A stretch of 64,000 nt of DNA from Acidovorax sp. GW101-3H11 (GCF_001633105.1 NZ_LUKZ01000027.1:89595-153594), one strand, 5' to 3'. Shown: positions 44,106-53,108, numbered from the stretch's first letter. Translations and numbers: made by a program. The notes: generated from the sequence alone by a model not told the origin.

Positions 44106-44780
44106 ATGAGAAATCTTTGCAGGATCCTGCATCCCCGGCGTCTGCTGGCGGGCGCCCTGGTGGCGTTCGTGGCCAGTGGCCTGGTGCCACCGGCCGCCGC
44201 ACAGACGGCGGCGCCAGTCACGCCCTTGATGCTGCAGCAGTGGCGCCTGGGGCAGGAGCTGGGTCGCTACGGTCTTGCGCAGAATGATCCTCAGGCCTTG
44301 CTGGCCGCTGCGAGACTGCAGCGCGCCTCGGGCTTGCAGCCGTCGAAGGCGCGTGTGGACGGAGACCGTGGGGGCCTGGTGGATCAAACGGACGCAGCCA
44401 GCCTGCTGGCCCACGCGAAGAAGCTGGCCCAGGGGCGGCCTGAGCTGACGGCGCTGATCGACGAGGCCCTGGCAGCGCGCCGCAGCCGTGGCACGCTGAT
44501 CGGCCCGCAGGTGCAGCCCATCCTCATGGGCGCGCGGGATACCAAACCCATCTTGTTGTCCTACAAGCCCGGGCAAAAAGCCTTCTTCGGGATTGCCAGC
44601 GACCGGATGCAGGACATCGCGTTGTCTGTCAAAGGGCCCAAGAACGAGGCTCTTTGCGAGCCTGCCCAGGCAGGGGGGGAATTGCTGTGTGAATGGGTAT
44701 CGGGTGAAGCCCCGGATGTGCGTGTGGTGGTGACCAACCTCAGCACCAATGCCGTGATGCTGACGTTCTTCCATGATTGA
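44106..44780 (+). CDS. Exported protein of unknown function, partner of a patatin
   Basis: A 224-residue protein with signal peptide MRNLCRILHPRRLLAGALVA to AAAQ. The mature part is helical (RLGQELGRYGLAQNDPQALL) and ends in a beta domain (KPILLSYKPGQKAFFGIASD, LCEWVSGEAPDVRVVV) resembling pre-peptidase or bacterial C-terminal beta-sandwich modules. GGAGAAG precedes the ATG at 44106. Its last eight bases overlap the patatin gene, so the two are co-translated. Confidence 0.75.
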   Translation: MRNLCRILHPRRLLAGALVAFVASGLVPPAAAQTAAPVTPLMLQQWRLGQELGRYGLAQNDPQALLAAARLQRASGLQPSKARVDGDRGGLVDQTDAASLLAHAKKLAQGRPELTALIDEALAARRSRGTLIGPQVQPILMGARDTKPILLSYKPGQKAFFGIASDRMQDIALSVKGPKNEALCEPAQAGGELLCEWVSGEAPDVRVVVTNLSTNAVMLTFFHD

Positions 44781-46551
44781 GCGTGGGGGCGCGCGGGGCT
44801 GGTGTGTGGCCTGGTGTGGTGTGCTCGCGGCCGCCTGCCTGGCGGGCTGCACGGTGGTGGGCAGCCGCCCCGGGTTGAGCTATCGCAATGAGCCGGACAT
44901 GGGGCGCTCCTTTGTGCGCCCGCAGGTGCCGGTTCCGCGTGCGGCCACTGAATGGGTGGCCGACCGGCCCCAGTTCGTGGGCCTGGCCCTCAGCGGCGGA
45001 GGCAGCCGCTCGGCCAACTTCGGCATGGCGGCCCTGGAAGAGCTGGACAAGCTGGGCATCCTGGGGAATGTGGACGCGGTCTCTGCCGTCAGCGGCGGAT
45101 CGATCCCTGCGGCCTACTTTGCGATCCATGGCGAGAAGCCGGATTGGGCAGAGCAAGGACGCCAGATGGCATCGACAGACTTCGCCATGCCCCTCATTGG
45201 AAAGCTGCTCAACCCCGTCAACCTGATGGCGACGACTTTCTCGGATCTGGACCGCAGCGACCATCTTGCCGAGCTGTTCGAGGAAAAGCTCTTTGATGGC
45301 AAACGGGTGACTTTTGCCGATCTGGGGCCACGTGGGCCGCGCCGCCCAGCGGTGTATTTCAATGCCACGGACACCACCAATGGCGGTGTCCGTTTTGTTT
45401 TCAGTGACCGGCAGTTTCTCCGCTCCACGGGCTCCGACCTCAGCCAGTTCCCCATTGCCTGGGCCATGGCATCTTCCGGGGCGTTTCCGGGGGTGTTCAA
45501 CTCGGTGACCCTGCGCCGCTACAGCCTGGACCCTGCGAAACGCCGGGAAGGTGCGGACGATCCGGGAGACAAGCGCTATCTGCACCTCATCGATGGCGGG
45601 CCGAGTGACAACCTGGGGGTGGAGACCCTGATCCGTCTGGCCCGCGAACACCATGTCAACCGCCTGAATGCGGGGCAGCCGTCGCAGGGCTGCATGATCA
45701 TGATGGTGGACTCGCACGTGCCCAACGCGGGGGTGACGGAGATGCGGCAGTCGGACCGGCGCAATTTCGGCTCGGTGTTGATTGACCTGAACTTCCTGGA
45801 CGCCATCGACGCGATGCTGTCCAACCGCCGGGACCAGACCCTGTCGCAGATGGGCATCCGGCGGGATGCGCCCCAGGGGCAATTCAACGTGGAGCTGGCG
45901 CCCGGGTTGTGGGACTACAAGATCCGGCCCTATCGCCGCATCAGCCAGTTTCCGGTCGATTACTACCACCTGGACGGCCGGGCGTTCACCGAGGCGCGGT
46001 ACTTCACACAGGCCAACGCGCTGGACCTGTCGGCCGCCAGGGTGCCCGAGCGGCGCCAGTTTGACTGCCAGGTGTGGCACATCGCGCTGGACGACATCCA
46101 GGCCATCGTGCCCTGGCGGGTTCAGGGCGGAGAGGGCAAACCGTTGGATCTGAACGTGGAGGCGGACAAGGAGGTGTTTGCCTACCGCTCCCGCCTGGGG
46201 CGCCTGATCAGCCAGGTGGCCACCAGTTACCGCCTCAGTGGCGCGCCCAACTGCAGCCAGGCCCAGCTTCAGGACCTCCTCTACGACGCAGCGCGAATCG
46301 CTGTGCGGCAAGACCGCATGTCGCTGGTTGATGTATGCGGATGGTTCGGGCAACGCGGGCTGGACCAAGGTGGCCAGTGCCGCCTGGAGGACCAGCCCCT
46401 GTTCCGCCCCGAGCTGGCGGTCACTCCCATACGCCGCCCATTGAACTTGACCGAGTCCGAGCAGAACACCGACCGGTTCGTGAAATGCGTCTCCGGCCCG
46501 GTCGGTGGGCGCTTGCCCGTGGTCCTGCCGGAGCCTTTGCTGATACGGTGA
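44773..46551 (+). CDS. Patatin-like phospholipase, probable lipoprotein
   Basis: A 592-residue protein. Lipobox LAGC places lipidated Cys at about residue 26. The patatin core has the oxyanion loop LSGGGSRSANFGMAAL, nucleophile VSGGSIPA (Gly-X-Ser-X-Gly) and catalytic IDGGPSDNLG (Asp). A long C-terminal part (residues 330-592) is not a known domain. It probably acts on phospholipids in the envelope. Start ATG at 44773 overlaps the upstream gene. No cyclic-nucleotide or other defence gene is adjacent. Confidence 0.87.
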   Translation: MIERGGARGWCVAWCGVLAAACLAGCTVVGSRPGLSYRNEPDMGRSFVRPQVPVPRAATEWVADRPQFVGLALSGGGSRSANFGMAALEELDKLGILGNVDAVSAVSGGSIPAAYFAIHGEKPDWAEQGRQMASTDFAMPLIGKLLNPVNLMATTFSDLDRSDHLAELFEEKLFDGKRVTFADLGPRGPRRPAVYFNATDTTNGGVRFVFSDRQFLRSTGSDLSQFPIAWAMASSGAFPGVFNSVTLRRYSLDPAKRREGADDPGDKRYLHLIDGGPSDNLGVETLIRLAREHHVNRLNAGQPSQGCMIMMVDSHVPNAGVTEMRQSDRRNFGSVLIDLNFLDAIDAMLSNRRDQTLSQMGIRRDAPQGQFNVELAPGLWDYKIRPYRRISQFPVDYYHLDGRAFTEARYFTQANALDLSAARVPERRQFDCQVWHIALDDIQAIVPWRVQGGEGKPLDLNVEADKEVFAYRSRLGRLISQVATSYRLSGAPNCSQAQLQDLLYDAARIAVRQDRMSLVDVCGWFGQRGLDQGGQCRLEDQPLFRPELAVTPIRRPLNLTESEQNTDRFVKCVSGPVGGRLPVVLPEPLLIR

Positions 46552-46737
46552 CGCCGTGCGGGGGCTGACTAGGCGCTGCTGGCGAAGCCTGAACGGCCTC
46601 AGGTGGCAATCTGGTATCGGATTTCGCTACTTTTTGGCGTTAGAGCGGGTACTTTGGCGTTCGGAAGGCGGGTTGGACGGCGGTTGCCTGCATCATCTGG
46701 GCCGTGTTCAACCAACGCCCCCCGGGGCACCACAGCA

Positions 46738-47226
46738 ATGTCTTCTTCTCCCATCGTTGTTCAGCGTGACACCAAGGCCTGGCAGCTGCAGGTGTGGGTC
46801 TCGTTTGGCATCGCGGTTTTTCTGTGTGCAGTGGGCCTGGCCTGGTTGCCCGGCGAGCAGCTGGAGCAGGCGTTCATGGTGATGGGGTATGTGTTCTGCC
46901 TCTCGGCCGCGTTTGTGCTGGCCAAGTTTGTGCGGGACAACGCAGGTGCCTCGCGCCGGGGCAGTGGCGACACCCCCATGTGGAAGCTGGTGGTGTGGGG
47001 CGGCTTTGCGGTGGCCATGGGCCTCACGGGCTGGGGTCTGCTGAGCATGGACATCAACGTAACCTACAAGGCGTTTCTGGGCGTGAGCTGGCTCTACCTG
47101 ATCACCACCGCCTTCACGCTGGCCAAGATGCTGCGCGACCGCCACGAGGCGGACCTGATGGAAGCCCGCCTGCAGGGCCGCCGTGAGGCTGCCCAGGCAG
47201 CAGCCAACGGCAACAGCGCGAACTGA
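46738..47226 (+). CDS. YiaA/YiaB-family inner-membrane protein
   Basis: A 162-residue protein with two two-helix units (VSFGIAVFLCAVGLAWLPG and FMVMGYVFCLSAAFVLAKFV; then a repeat pair), the YiaAB arrangement, plus a charged C-terminal helix. Function unknown; E. coli YiaA responds to stress. The ATG at 46738 is the best start (MSSSPIVVQRDTKAW); the longer frame is unlikely. First gene of the cluster to 51275. Confidence 0.83.
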   Translation: MSSSPIVVQRDTKAWQLQVWVSFGIAVFLCAVGLAWLPGEQLEQAFMVMGYVFCLSAAFVLAKFVRDNAGASRRGSGDTPMWKLVVWGGFAVAMGLTGWGLLSMDINVTYKAFLGVSWLYLITTAFTLAKMLRDRHEADLMEARLQGRREAAQAAANGNSAN

Positions 47227-47346
47227 TCGCATCGGATGTATGCAGGCGGCGCACCGCCGCCTGTACCGGCAAATTTTCTTTCTGGTTTTCGACCCGGTTT
47301 CTCCCGCACCCCTGGGTGCGTGGTGGGGTCGCATTGTGAGGAGTGA

Positions 47347-47832
47347 ATGATGATGAATACGGTGTTTTCTTCGTGGGGCCCCACCCGACTGTCCCGCGCC
47401 CTGCTGGTGGCCGGTGTGGTGTGTGCTGCGCTGGTGGCCGCTGCCCCGGCCCGGGCGCAAAGCGAGGCTTCTGCCGCGCTGTCGATGTTGCCGGTGGCCT
47501 CGGTGGTGGGCACGGCGTCTGTCGCATCGGCCGCCGCCGGTGCGGTAGTGGCGGTGCCCGCCGCGTTGTCGGTGGGCGGCGCGGTGCTCACTGTGCGGGC
47601 GGTCGAAGCCTCGGCGTTGGGCACGGTGTACCTGCTGGAGCGCGCCTCGGACGGCGCCCAGGTGAGCGTGGAAGTGGTCGGCCGTGGCGTGGCGGGCTCG
47701 GCCTATGCGGTGGGCACGGTGGTGACCTGCAGCGTGATCGGCACGGGCGTGATCCTGTCGGCAGCGGGCGAGGCGATTGCCTTTGTGCCCAATGCCATCG
47801 GCCGTGCGCTGCTGCACAACGAGCGTCTTTGA
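47347..47832 (+). CDS. Exported Ala/Val-rich protein of unknown function
   Basis: A 161-residue protein with signal peptide (LSRALLVAGVVCAALVAAA to PARAQ), then a low-complexity Ala/Val/Gly-rich region that may insert in a membrane or form beta structure (VEASALGTVYLLERASDGAQ). Three ATG codons in a row begin at 47347, preceded by GAGGAG. It lies 11 bases before the DUF2145 gene and is presumably co-transcribed. Confidence 0.72.
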   Translation: MMMNTVFSSWGPTRLSRALLVAGVVCAALVAAAPARAQSEASAALSMLPVASVVGTASVASAAAGAVVAVPAALSVGGAVLTVRAVEASALGTVYLLERASDGAQVSVEVVGRGVAGSAYAVGTVVTCSVIGTGVILSAAGEAIAFVPNAIGRALLHNERL

Positions 47833-47843
47833 GGAGCGGCACG

Positions 47844-48698
47844 ATGGTGAAAGCCCTGAACCTTGGTCGCGACCCCGCCCAGCGCATCCCCACCGTGGTG
47901 GGCGTGGTGTTCCTTGCCGGTGCCGCGCTGCTGGCCGTCACCCCGGCCCAGGCGGGCCGCTCCTGCGAATCCCGCAAGCCCGTGCCCCCGCAGGTGATCG
48001 AGCGCGGCATGAAGCTGGCCGAGCAGACCTCGGCCGCGCTGGATGCCGAGCACGCCAGGTCGGGCGCGCAGGTGGTGGCGCTGGCCCGTGCGGGGCAGGA
48101 CCTCTCCAAATACGGCCTGCGCTACTCGCACATGGGCTGGGCCTACAAGACGGCCGAAGGCCCCTGGCGTGTGGCGCACAAGCTCAACGAATGTGGCACG
48201 GCCGTGGGCCACCTGTACCGCCAGGGCCTGGGCGAATTCTTTCTGGACGACCTGTGGCGCTACGAAGCCGTGTACGCCGTGCCCACGCCCGAGGTGCAGC
48301 AGCGCCTGCTGGCCGTGCTGCAGGACAAGGGCCGCACCAAGGCCCTGCAGCACCTGCCCTACAGCATGGTCAGCTACGCCTGGGGGCGCAAATACCAGCA
48401 GTCCAACCAGTGGGCGCTGGAGACCCTGGCGATGGCCATGGAGCCCGGCACCGTGCGTGCGCGCGACCAGGCGCAGGCCTGGCTGCAGTTCAAGGGCTAC
48501 GAACCCACGGCGCTCAAGCTCGGGCCGCTCACGCGCATGGGCGGGCGGGTCGGCTCGGCCAACATTGCGTTTGACGACCATCCGGGCGAGAAGCGCTTCT
48601 CGGACCGCATCGAGACCGTCACGGTGGACTCGGTGCTGGCCTGGCTGCAGCGCACCCAGCTGGCAGCGCCTGCGGTGGTGCTGGTGCTGAAAAACTGA
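47844..48698 (+). CDS. DUF2145-family exported protein
   Basis: A 284-residue protein of the DUF2145 family: signal peptide to about residue 38 (TPAQAG), then RSCESRKPVPPQVIERGMKL, SKYGLRYSHMGWAYKT (the conserved YSHxG-type core), LGEFFLDDLWRYEAVYAVP and YSMVSYAWGRKYQQSNQW. The conserved His and Cys pattern resembles papain-like or NlpC/P60-fold enzymes, so an envelope hydrolase is possible but unproven. GAGGAG precedes the ATG at 47844. It belongs to the 46738-51275 cluster. Confidence 0.82.
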   Translation: MVKALNLGRDPAQRIPTVVGVVFLAGAALLAVTPAQAGRSCESRKPVPPQVIERGMKLAEQTSAALDAEHARSGAQVVALARAGQDLSKYGLRYSHMGWAYKTAEGPWRVAHKLNECGTAVGHLYRQGLGEFFLDDLWRYEAVYAVPTPEVQQRLLAVLQDKGRTKALQHLPYSMVSYAWGRKYQQSNQWALETLAMAMEPGTVRARDQAQAWLQFKGYEPTALKLGPLTRMGGRVGSANIAFDDHPGEKRFSDRIETVTVDSVLAWLQRTQLAAPAVVLVLKN

Positions 48699-48699
48699 G

Positions 48700-48754
48700 A
48701 AAAAATCGGCCTCTGCGCGCTTCTGGTAAGCGGTTGTAGCTATCAAATCAGTAG
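48700..48754 (-). repeat. Dispersed palindrome-tail element between DUF2145 and zinc-ribbon genes
   Basis: On the minus strand CTACTGATTTGATAGC, then TACAACCGCTTACCAG, AAGCGCGCAGAGGCCG and ATTTTTT. It starts just after the DUF2145 stop; on the coding strand its A-run/T-run and palindrome might attenuate read-through. Confidence 0.8.
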
Positions 48755-48784
48755 TTTCAGTAGGAATTGAGGAAGGCAGTCACC

Positions 48785-49840
48785 ATGAGCAAATCACTGC
48801 GTTTGTCCGAAAAATGGTTCCGCCGGGGCCTGTGGCTGGTGGCGCTGGTGTTTGCCAGCTTCCTCATCGGCCTGGGCGGCACCATCGTGGGCGACCTGCC
48901 CAAGGTCGAAACCCCGCTGCGGGTGGACGACTTCCTCGACAAGCCTGCTGCCGACAAGCTGCGCGCCGAGGCCAAGGCCGCGCGCCAGGCCGAGCAGGAC
49001 GCGCAGACCGCGCTGGAGCAGGCCCAGCTGCAGCGCAGCAAGGTGCGCAGCGAGGTGCAGGCCGAGAGGGACAGCTTCAACAACTGGCTGGCCACCCGCA
49101 GCGCCACCCAGCGCGCCGACCAGGACCCCGAGGTGATCGCGCGTACCCAGGCGCTGGACGTGCTCAAGCTCGCCGAACGCAAGACCCAGCAGGCGGTGGA
49201 GGCCCAGCAGCAGGCCGCGCTCGATGCCCGCCAGGCGGCGGCCGCCCGGCAGGAGCAGCTGAGCCGCATGGAGTCCGACGGCTACGTCAAGCTCAACGCC
49301 GAGCGCCGCAAGGTCGAGCTGCGCGTGTTCCTCTACCGCCTGGCGCTCACGCTGCCGCTGTTGGCCATTGCGGGCTGGCTGTTCGCCAAGCAGCGCAAAA
49401 GCACCTACTGGCCGTTTGTGTGGGGCTTCATCTTCTTCGCGCTGTTTGCCTTCTTTGTGGAACTGGTGCCCTACCTGCCCAGCTACGGCGGCTACGTGCG
49501 CTACGTGGTGGGCATTGCGGTGACGGCCGTGGTGGGGCGCTATGCCATCCAGGCGCTCAACCGCTACCTGGAGCGCCAGAAGCTGGCCGAGGCCTTGCCG
49601 GACCAGGAGCGCCGCAAGGAGCTGAGCTACGACGTGGCCCTGGCCCGCCTGGCCAAGAACGTGTGCCCGGGCTGCGAGCGGCCCGTGGATTTGAAGAACG
49701 AAAAAATCGACTTCTGCCCGCACTGCGGCATCGGCCTGTTCGACCACTGCGGCCATTGCAGCACCCGCAAGAGCGCCTTCGCACGGTTTTGCCACGCCTG
49801 CGGCACGGTCGCTGGCGTCAAGCTGGCGCGTGAAGACTGA
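48785..49840 (+). CDS. Membrane protein with coiled coil and C-terminal zinc ribbons
   Basis: A 351-residue protein: one N-terminal membrane helix (residues 17-36), an Ala/Glu/Gln-rich coiled coil (about 55-165), three membrane helices (about 180-265), and two C-terminal zinc ribbons, CPGC-X14-CPHC and CGHC-X10-CHAC. The coiled coil faces one side of the membrane and the ribbons probably the cytoplasm. No named family recognised. AGGAAGG precedes the ATG at 48785. It overlaps the downstream FAD gene by 11 bases. Confidence 0.8.
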   Translation: MSKSLRLSEKWFRRGLWLVALVFASFLIGLGGTIVGDLPKVETPLRVDDFLDKPAADKLRAEAKAARQAEQDAQTALEQAQLQRSKVRSEVQAERDSFNNWLATRSATQRADQDPEVIARTQALDVLKLAERKTQQAVEAQQQAALDARQAAAARQEQLSRMESDGYVKLNAERRKVELRVFLYRLALTLPLLAIAGWLFAKQRKSTYWPFVWGFIFFALFAFFVELVPYLPSYGGYVRYVVGIAVTAVVGRYAIQALNRYLERQKLAEALPDQERRKELSYDVALARLAKNVCPGCERPVDLKNEKIDFCPHCGIGLFDHCGHCSTRKSAFARFCHACGTVAGVKLARED

Positions 49841-51275
49841 GGCGGTGGTGGGCACCGCGCCCCACGGGCTGCGCCGCCGTGAGCTGCTGGGCGCCCTGGC
49901 CGCCGCAGGCCTGCTGGGTGCCGTGCCCAGGCCCGCCCACAGCGCCCCCGGCACACTCATCGAGAACGTGACCCGCCTGTACCCCGTGCGGGTGGCGCGG
50001 GTGGTGGTGCCCACCCGCGTGCAAGACGTGGTGCATGCCGTGCAGCACTGGCCCGGTGCCGTGGCTGTGGGGGGCGGGCGCTACAGCATGGGCGGGCAGG
50101 TGGGTGTGGAGGGCGGCCTGCACATCGACATGCGCCGCATGAACGCCCTGGTGTGGCTGGATGCCCCCGCCCGCACCGTGCGCGTGCAGGCGGGCATGCG
50201 CTGGCGCGACCTGCAGGACCACCTGGACCCGCACGACCTGGCGGTGCGGACCATGCAGAGCTATTCGAACTTCACCGTGGGCGGGTCGGTGTCGGTCAAC
50301 GTGCACGGCCGCTATGTGGGGCACGGCCCCATCGGCGCATCGGTGCGGGCGCTGCAGATCGTGCTGGCCAGCGGCGAGGTGCGCGAGGCCAGCCGCCAGC
50401 AGCACCCCGACCTGTTCCGCGCGGCCCTGGGCGGCTACGGTGGGCTGGGCGTGATCACCGAGGTGGAGCTGGACCTGGACCCCAACACCGCCATCGAGCG
50501 CAGCGTGGCCCAGGTGGCGCTGGACGACTACCCTGGCTTCTTTGCCGCCAAGGTGCACGCCAACGCCCGGGCTGTGATGCACAACGCCGACCTGCTGCCC
50601 CCGCACTTTGACCGCGCCACCGCCGTGACCTGGGCCACCACCGACAGGCCCGTGACGGTGCCCGAACGCCTGGTGCCACGCGGCCAGCGCTACGACCTGG
50701 ACAAGACCGTGATCTGGGCCCTGACCGAGCTGCCGGGGGGCCACCAGCTGCAGCACAAGGTGGTGCGCCCGGCGCTGCTGCGCGGCCAGCCGGTGGTGTG
50801 GCGCAACCGCGAGGCCAGCCTGGACGCCGCCTCGCTGGAGCCCGCCAGCCGCGCGCAGTCCACCTATGTGCTGCAGGAATATTTTGTGCCCGTGGCCCGC
50901 TTCGCGGCCTTCACGCGGGGCCTGGCCCGCATCCTGCAGCAGCATGGGGCGCAGGTGCTCAACATCTCGGTGCGCCACGCGCCGCCCGACCCGGATGCCG
51001 TGATGGCCTGGGCGCGTGAGGAGGTGTTTTCGTGGGTGCTGTATTTCAAGCAGGGCACCAGCGCCGAGGCGCAGGAGGGCGTGGGCCTGTGGACGCGTGC
51101 GCTGATCGACCTGGCCCTGCAGCACGGCGGCACCTACTACCTGCCGTACCAGCGCCATGCCACGCAGGCGCAGTTTGCGGCGGCCTACCCGCAGGCCGAC
51201 CGGTTTCGCGCCACCAAGGCGGTGTGGGACCCGCAAGGGCGCATGCGCAACATGCTTTGGGCGCAGTACCTGTAG
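49830..51275 (+). CDS. Tat-exported FAD-linked oxidase (lactone oxidase-like)
   Basis: A 481-residue VAO-type flavoprotein. The N-terminus has a twin-arginine signal (LRRRELLGALAAAGLLGA). The FAD-binding domain shows VAVGGGRYSMGGQ, NALVWLDAPARTVRVQAG, QSYSNFTVGGSVSVNVHGRY and LGGYGGLGVITEVELDL. It resembles D-arabinono-1,4-lactone and other sugar-lactone oxidases; the substrate is unknown. It ends the 46738-51275 cluster, immediately before a 161-bp palindrome. The 11-base overlap with the zinc-ribbon gene indicates coupling. Confidence 0.85.
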   Translation: MKTEAVVGTAPHGLRRRELLGALAAAGLLGAVPRPAHSAPGTLIENVTRLYPVRVARVVVPTRVQDVVHAVQHWPGAVAVGGGRYSMGGQVGVEGGLHIDMRRMNALVWLDAPARTVRVQAGMRWRDLQDHLDPHDLAVRTMQSYSNFTVGGSVSVNVHGRYVGHGPIGASVRALQIVLASGEVREASRQQHPDLFRAALGGYGGLGVITEVELDLDPNTAIERSVAQVALDDYPGFFAAKVHANARAVMHNADLLPPHFDRATAVTWATTDRPVTVPERLVPRGQRYDLDKTVIWALTELPGGHQLQHKVVRPALLRGQPVVWRNREASLDAASLEPASRAQSTYVLQEYFVPVARFAAFTRGLARILQQHGAQVLNISVRHAPPDPDAVMAWAREEVFSWVLYFKQGTSAEAQEGVGLWTRALIDLALQHGGTYYLPYQRHATQAQFAAAYPQADRFRATKAVWDPQGRMRNMLWAQYL

Positions 51276-51436
51276 GGATGTCCTGCATAACTCCCTGCGG
51301 TCGGTGATAGCGCGGCCTCGGGCGGTTCACTGCGTTGCTTTTCTTGCCAATAGCTGGGCTATTGGCAAGAAAAGACGCCTTGCGCCCCATCCCGATCCGC
51401 ACTACCACCGCCCCGCGAGGGTTATGCAGGACATCC
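51276..51436. repeat. 161-bp two-tier palindromic element (MITE-like)
   Basis: Outer arms GGATGTCCTGCATAAC (51276-51291) and GTTATGCAGGACATCC (51421-51436) are perfect 16-bp inverse copies. Inner arms TTTTCTTGCCAATAGC (51339-51354) and GCTATTGGCAAGAAAA (51358-51373) are also perfect and separated by three bases. The DNA between the arm pairs is itself partly complementary, so the whole element can fold into one long hairpin. It fills the gap between convergent genes and begins directly after the oxidase stop. Confidence 0.85.
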
Positions 51437-51449
51437 TTGGGGCGGTGGT

Positions 51450-52868
51450 TCAGGCCAGCGCCACCCGGTTGCGCCCCTCGGCCTTGGCGCGGTAGAGCGC
51501 GGCGTCGGCGGCCAGCAGCAGCGTGTCCATGTCGGCGTTGCCGCCCATGCTGGCGCTGTGCACCAGGCCAATGCTCACCGTGGCGCGCTGGGTGGGCCCC
51601 TGGCCTCCGGGGGCTGTAGCAAAAGGCTGCTGCTCCACGGCGCTGCGCAGGCGCTCGGCCATGGCGTGGGCTTCGGCGGGCGACACCTCGGGCAGCACCG
51701 CCGCAAACTCCTCGCCGCCCAGGCGGCCCAGCAGGTCTTGCGGGCGCAGCTCGCGCGCCATGGCCTGGGCAATGCCGATGAGCAACTGGTCGCCCGCGCC
51801 ATGCCCGTGCTGGTCGTTCACCTGTTTGAAATGGTCCACGTCCAGCATCAGCACCGCCGCCCCGGCGGACTCGTGCTGGTGGCTGGCCAGCAGGCGCGCG
51901 CCCTGCTTGAGCAGCGCACGGCGCGCGAGCACGCCCGTCAGGTCGTCGTGGCGCACGGCGTAGTCGAGGCGGCGCAGGGCCTCGGCGCGCGCGGCACTGG
52001 CACAGGCCACGGCCAGCGGCCCCAGTGCCAGCAGGGTGACGCCCACGCGCAGCGAGAACACATCGCCCGCATGGGCCGGCGTGAAGTTGAGCACGCCCGT
52101 GGCCACGCCCGCCATGGTCCACAGGCACACCACCAGCGACAGCAGGCTGGCGGTGAAGGCGCTGTAGCTGAGCGCGCACCACAGCAGCCCCGGCACCACA
52201 AAGGCCAGCATGCCCGGCCCGCCGATCACGGTGCGGATGCCTTCGGCCAGCAGCAGCGAGCTGATGGGCGCCACGCGCCAGAGCAGCGACATGCCCTGCA
52301 GGCCGCCCTGCGTGGCCTGGGGTGGGTCGTCGGCATGCGGCGCGGCCAGCACCACGGGCACGATGAGCATGTAGTTCATCAGCTCGGTGCTGAACCACAG
52401 CGAGAGCAGGTCGGTCCAGGGCGCATTGAAGTACACCGGCGCGGCGCCGCAGCCCGCCAGCGCACCCACGGTGCTGGCCACCAGCGCTGCCAGCAGCAGG
52501 TACAGGGCAGACGCCGTGCGCTGCAGGCGCCGGATGCGTTCGTCCAGCCTGCGCAGCACCAGCCAGCCCGCCGTGGCGCCCAGCAGGTTGGCGGCGTTGA
52601 GCCACAGCGCCATGCCCCAGGCGCTGCCCGTGAGCAGGTCGGCCGCCACATAGCCCGCGGCGGCGGCCAACCAGGCCGGTGGCCGGGCCAGATGGGGGTA
52701 GCGCACCAGCAGGCCCAGCAGCAGCGCATTGGCGGGCCAGAACGCCGACAGAAACCCGATGGGCCGCGCAAAGATGCCCACCAGGCAGGCGCCAAAAATC
52801 AGCATCCCCAGGGCCAGCCAGGCCAGCGCGGGCGCCAGGGGCCGGGAGGGAACAAGGGTGCGGAGCAT
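51450..52868 (-). CDS. MASE1-type membrane diguanylate cyclase
   Basis: A 472-residue protein. Residues 1-300 have about eight membrane helices of the MASE1 sensory type (FGACLVGIFARPIGFLSAFW). Residues 305-470 form the GGDEF domain with DDLTGVLARRALL, DVDHFKQVNDQHGHGAGDQLL and the catalytic RLGGEEFA. An inhibitory I-site RPQD lies five residues before GGEEF, so product inhibition by c-di-GMP is expected. The ATG at 52868 begins the first membrane region. Confidence 0.92.
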   Translation of the reverse strand: MLRTLVPSRPLAPALAWLALGMLIFGACLVGIFARPIGFLSAFWPANALLLGLLVRYPHLARPPAWLAAAAGYVAADLLTGSAWGMALWLNAANLLGATAGWLVLRRLDERIRRLQRTASALYLLLAALVASTVGALAGCGAAPVYFNAPWTDLLSLWFSTELMNYMLIVPVVLAAPHADDPPQATQGGLQGMSLLWRVAPISSLLLAEGIRTVIGGPGMLAFVVPGLLWCALSYSAFTASLLSLVVCLWTMAGVATGVLNFTPAHAGDVFSLRVGVTLLALGPLAVACASAARAEALRRLDYAVRHDDLTGVLARRALLKQGARLLASHQHESAGAAVLMLDVDHFKQVNDQHGHGAGDQLLIGIAQAMARELRPQDLLGRLGGEEFAAVLPEVSPAEAHAMAERLRSAVEQQPFATAPGGQGPTQRATVSIGLVHSASMGGNADMDTLLLAADAALYRAKAEGRNRVALA

Positions 52869-53010
52869 GGTGGCTGGGGAGGGGCGGGCGCTGAGCGGTG
52901 GTGGATTGTCTCCGCAGCCGGTGGGCGGGCCGCAGGGTGTCTCGGTATGTTGAAACATTTGTTGACAATTGCCAACAGCCCGAGGGCCTTGGCCCGTGGT
53001 TTTACTGCGT

Positions 53011-53077
53011 ATTTGTGGCGCCTTTTGGGCAGTTTGCGCGCTGTGGTATTGGTTTTATTGCTATCAAAATATGTAGC
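53011..53077 (-). repeat. Dispersed palindrome-tail element upstream of the cyclase gene
   Basis: On the minus strand GCTACATATTTTGATAGC, then AATAAAACCAATACCAC, AGCGCGCAAACTGCCC and AAAAGG. Oriented toward the MASE1-GGDEF gene promoter region. Confidence 0.75.
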
Positions 53078-53108
53078 AGACCGCTCCGTCGCGGCGGGGC
53101 TGGTCCGC

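Noticed and set aside
44773..46551. Patatin as a CBASS-type defence effector
   Set aside because: It has a lipobox and no cyclic-nucleotide synthase, sensor or other defence gene nearby; an envelope phospholipase fits better.
46552..46737. Possible dispersed-element copy upstream of the YiaAB gene
   Set aside because: GCTAC and TTTTTGGC occur but the palindrome and the GCGCAG block are absent.
51046..51436. ORF running through the 161-bp palindrome
   Set aside because: Coding potential there comes from the repeat itself; the frame continues into the antisense of the oxidase gene.
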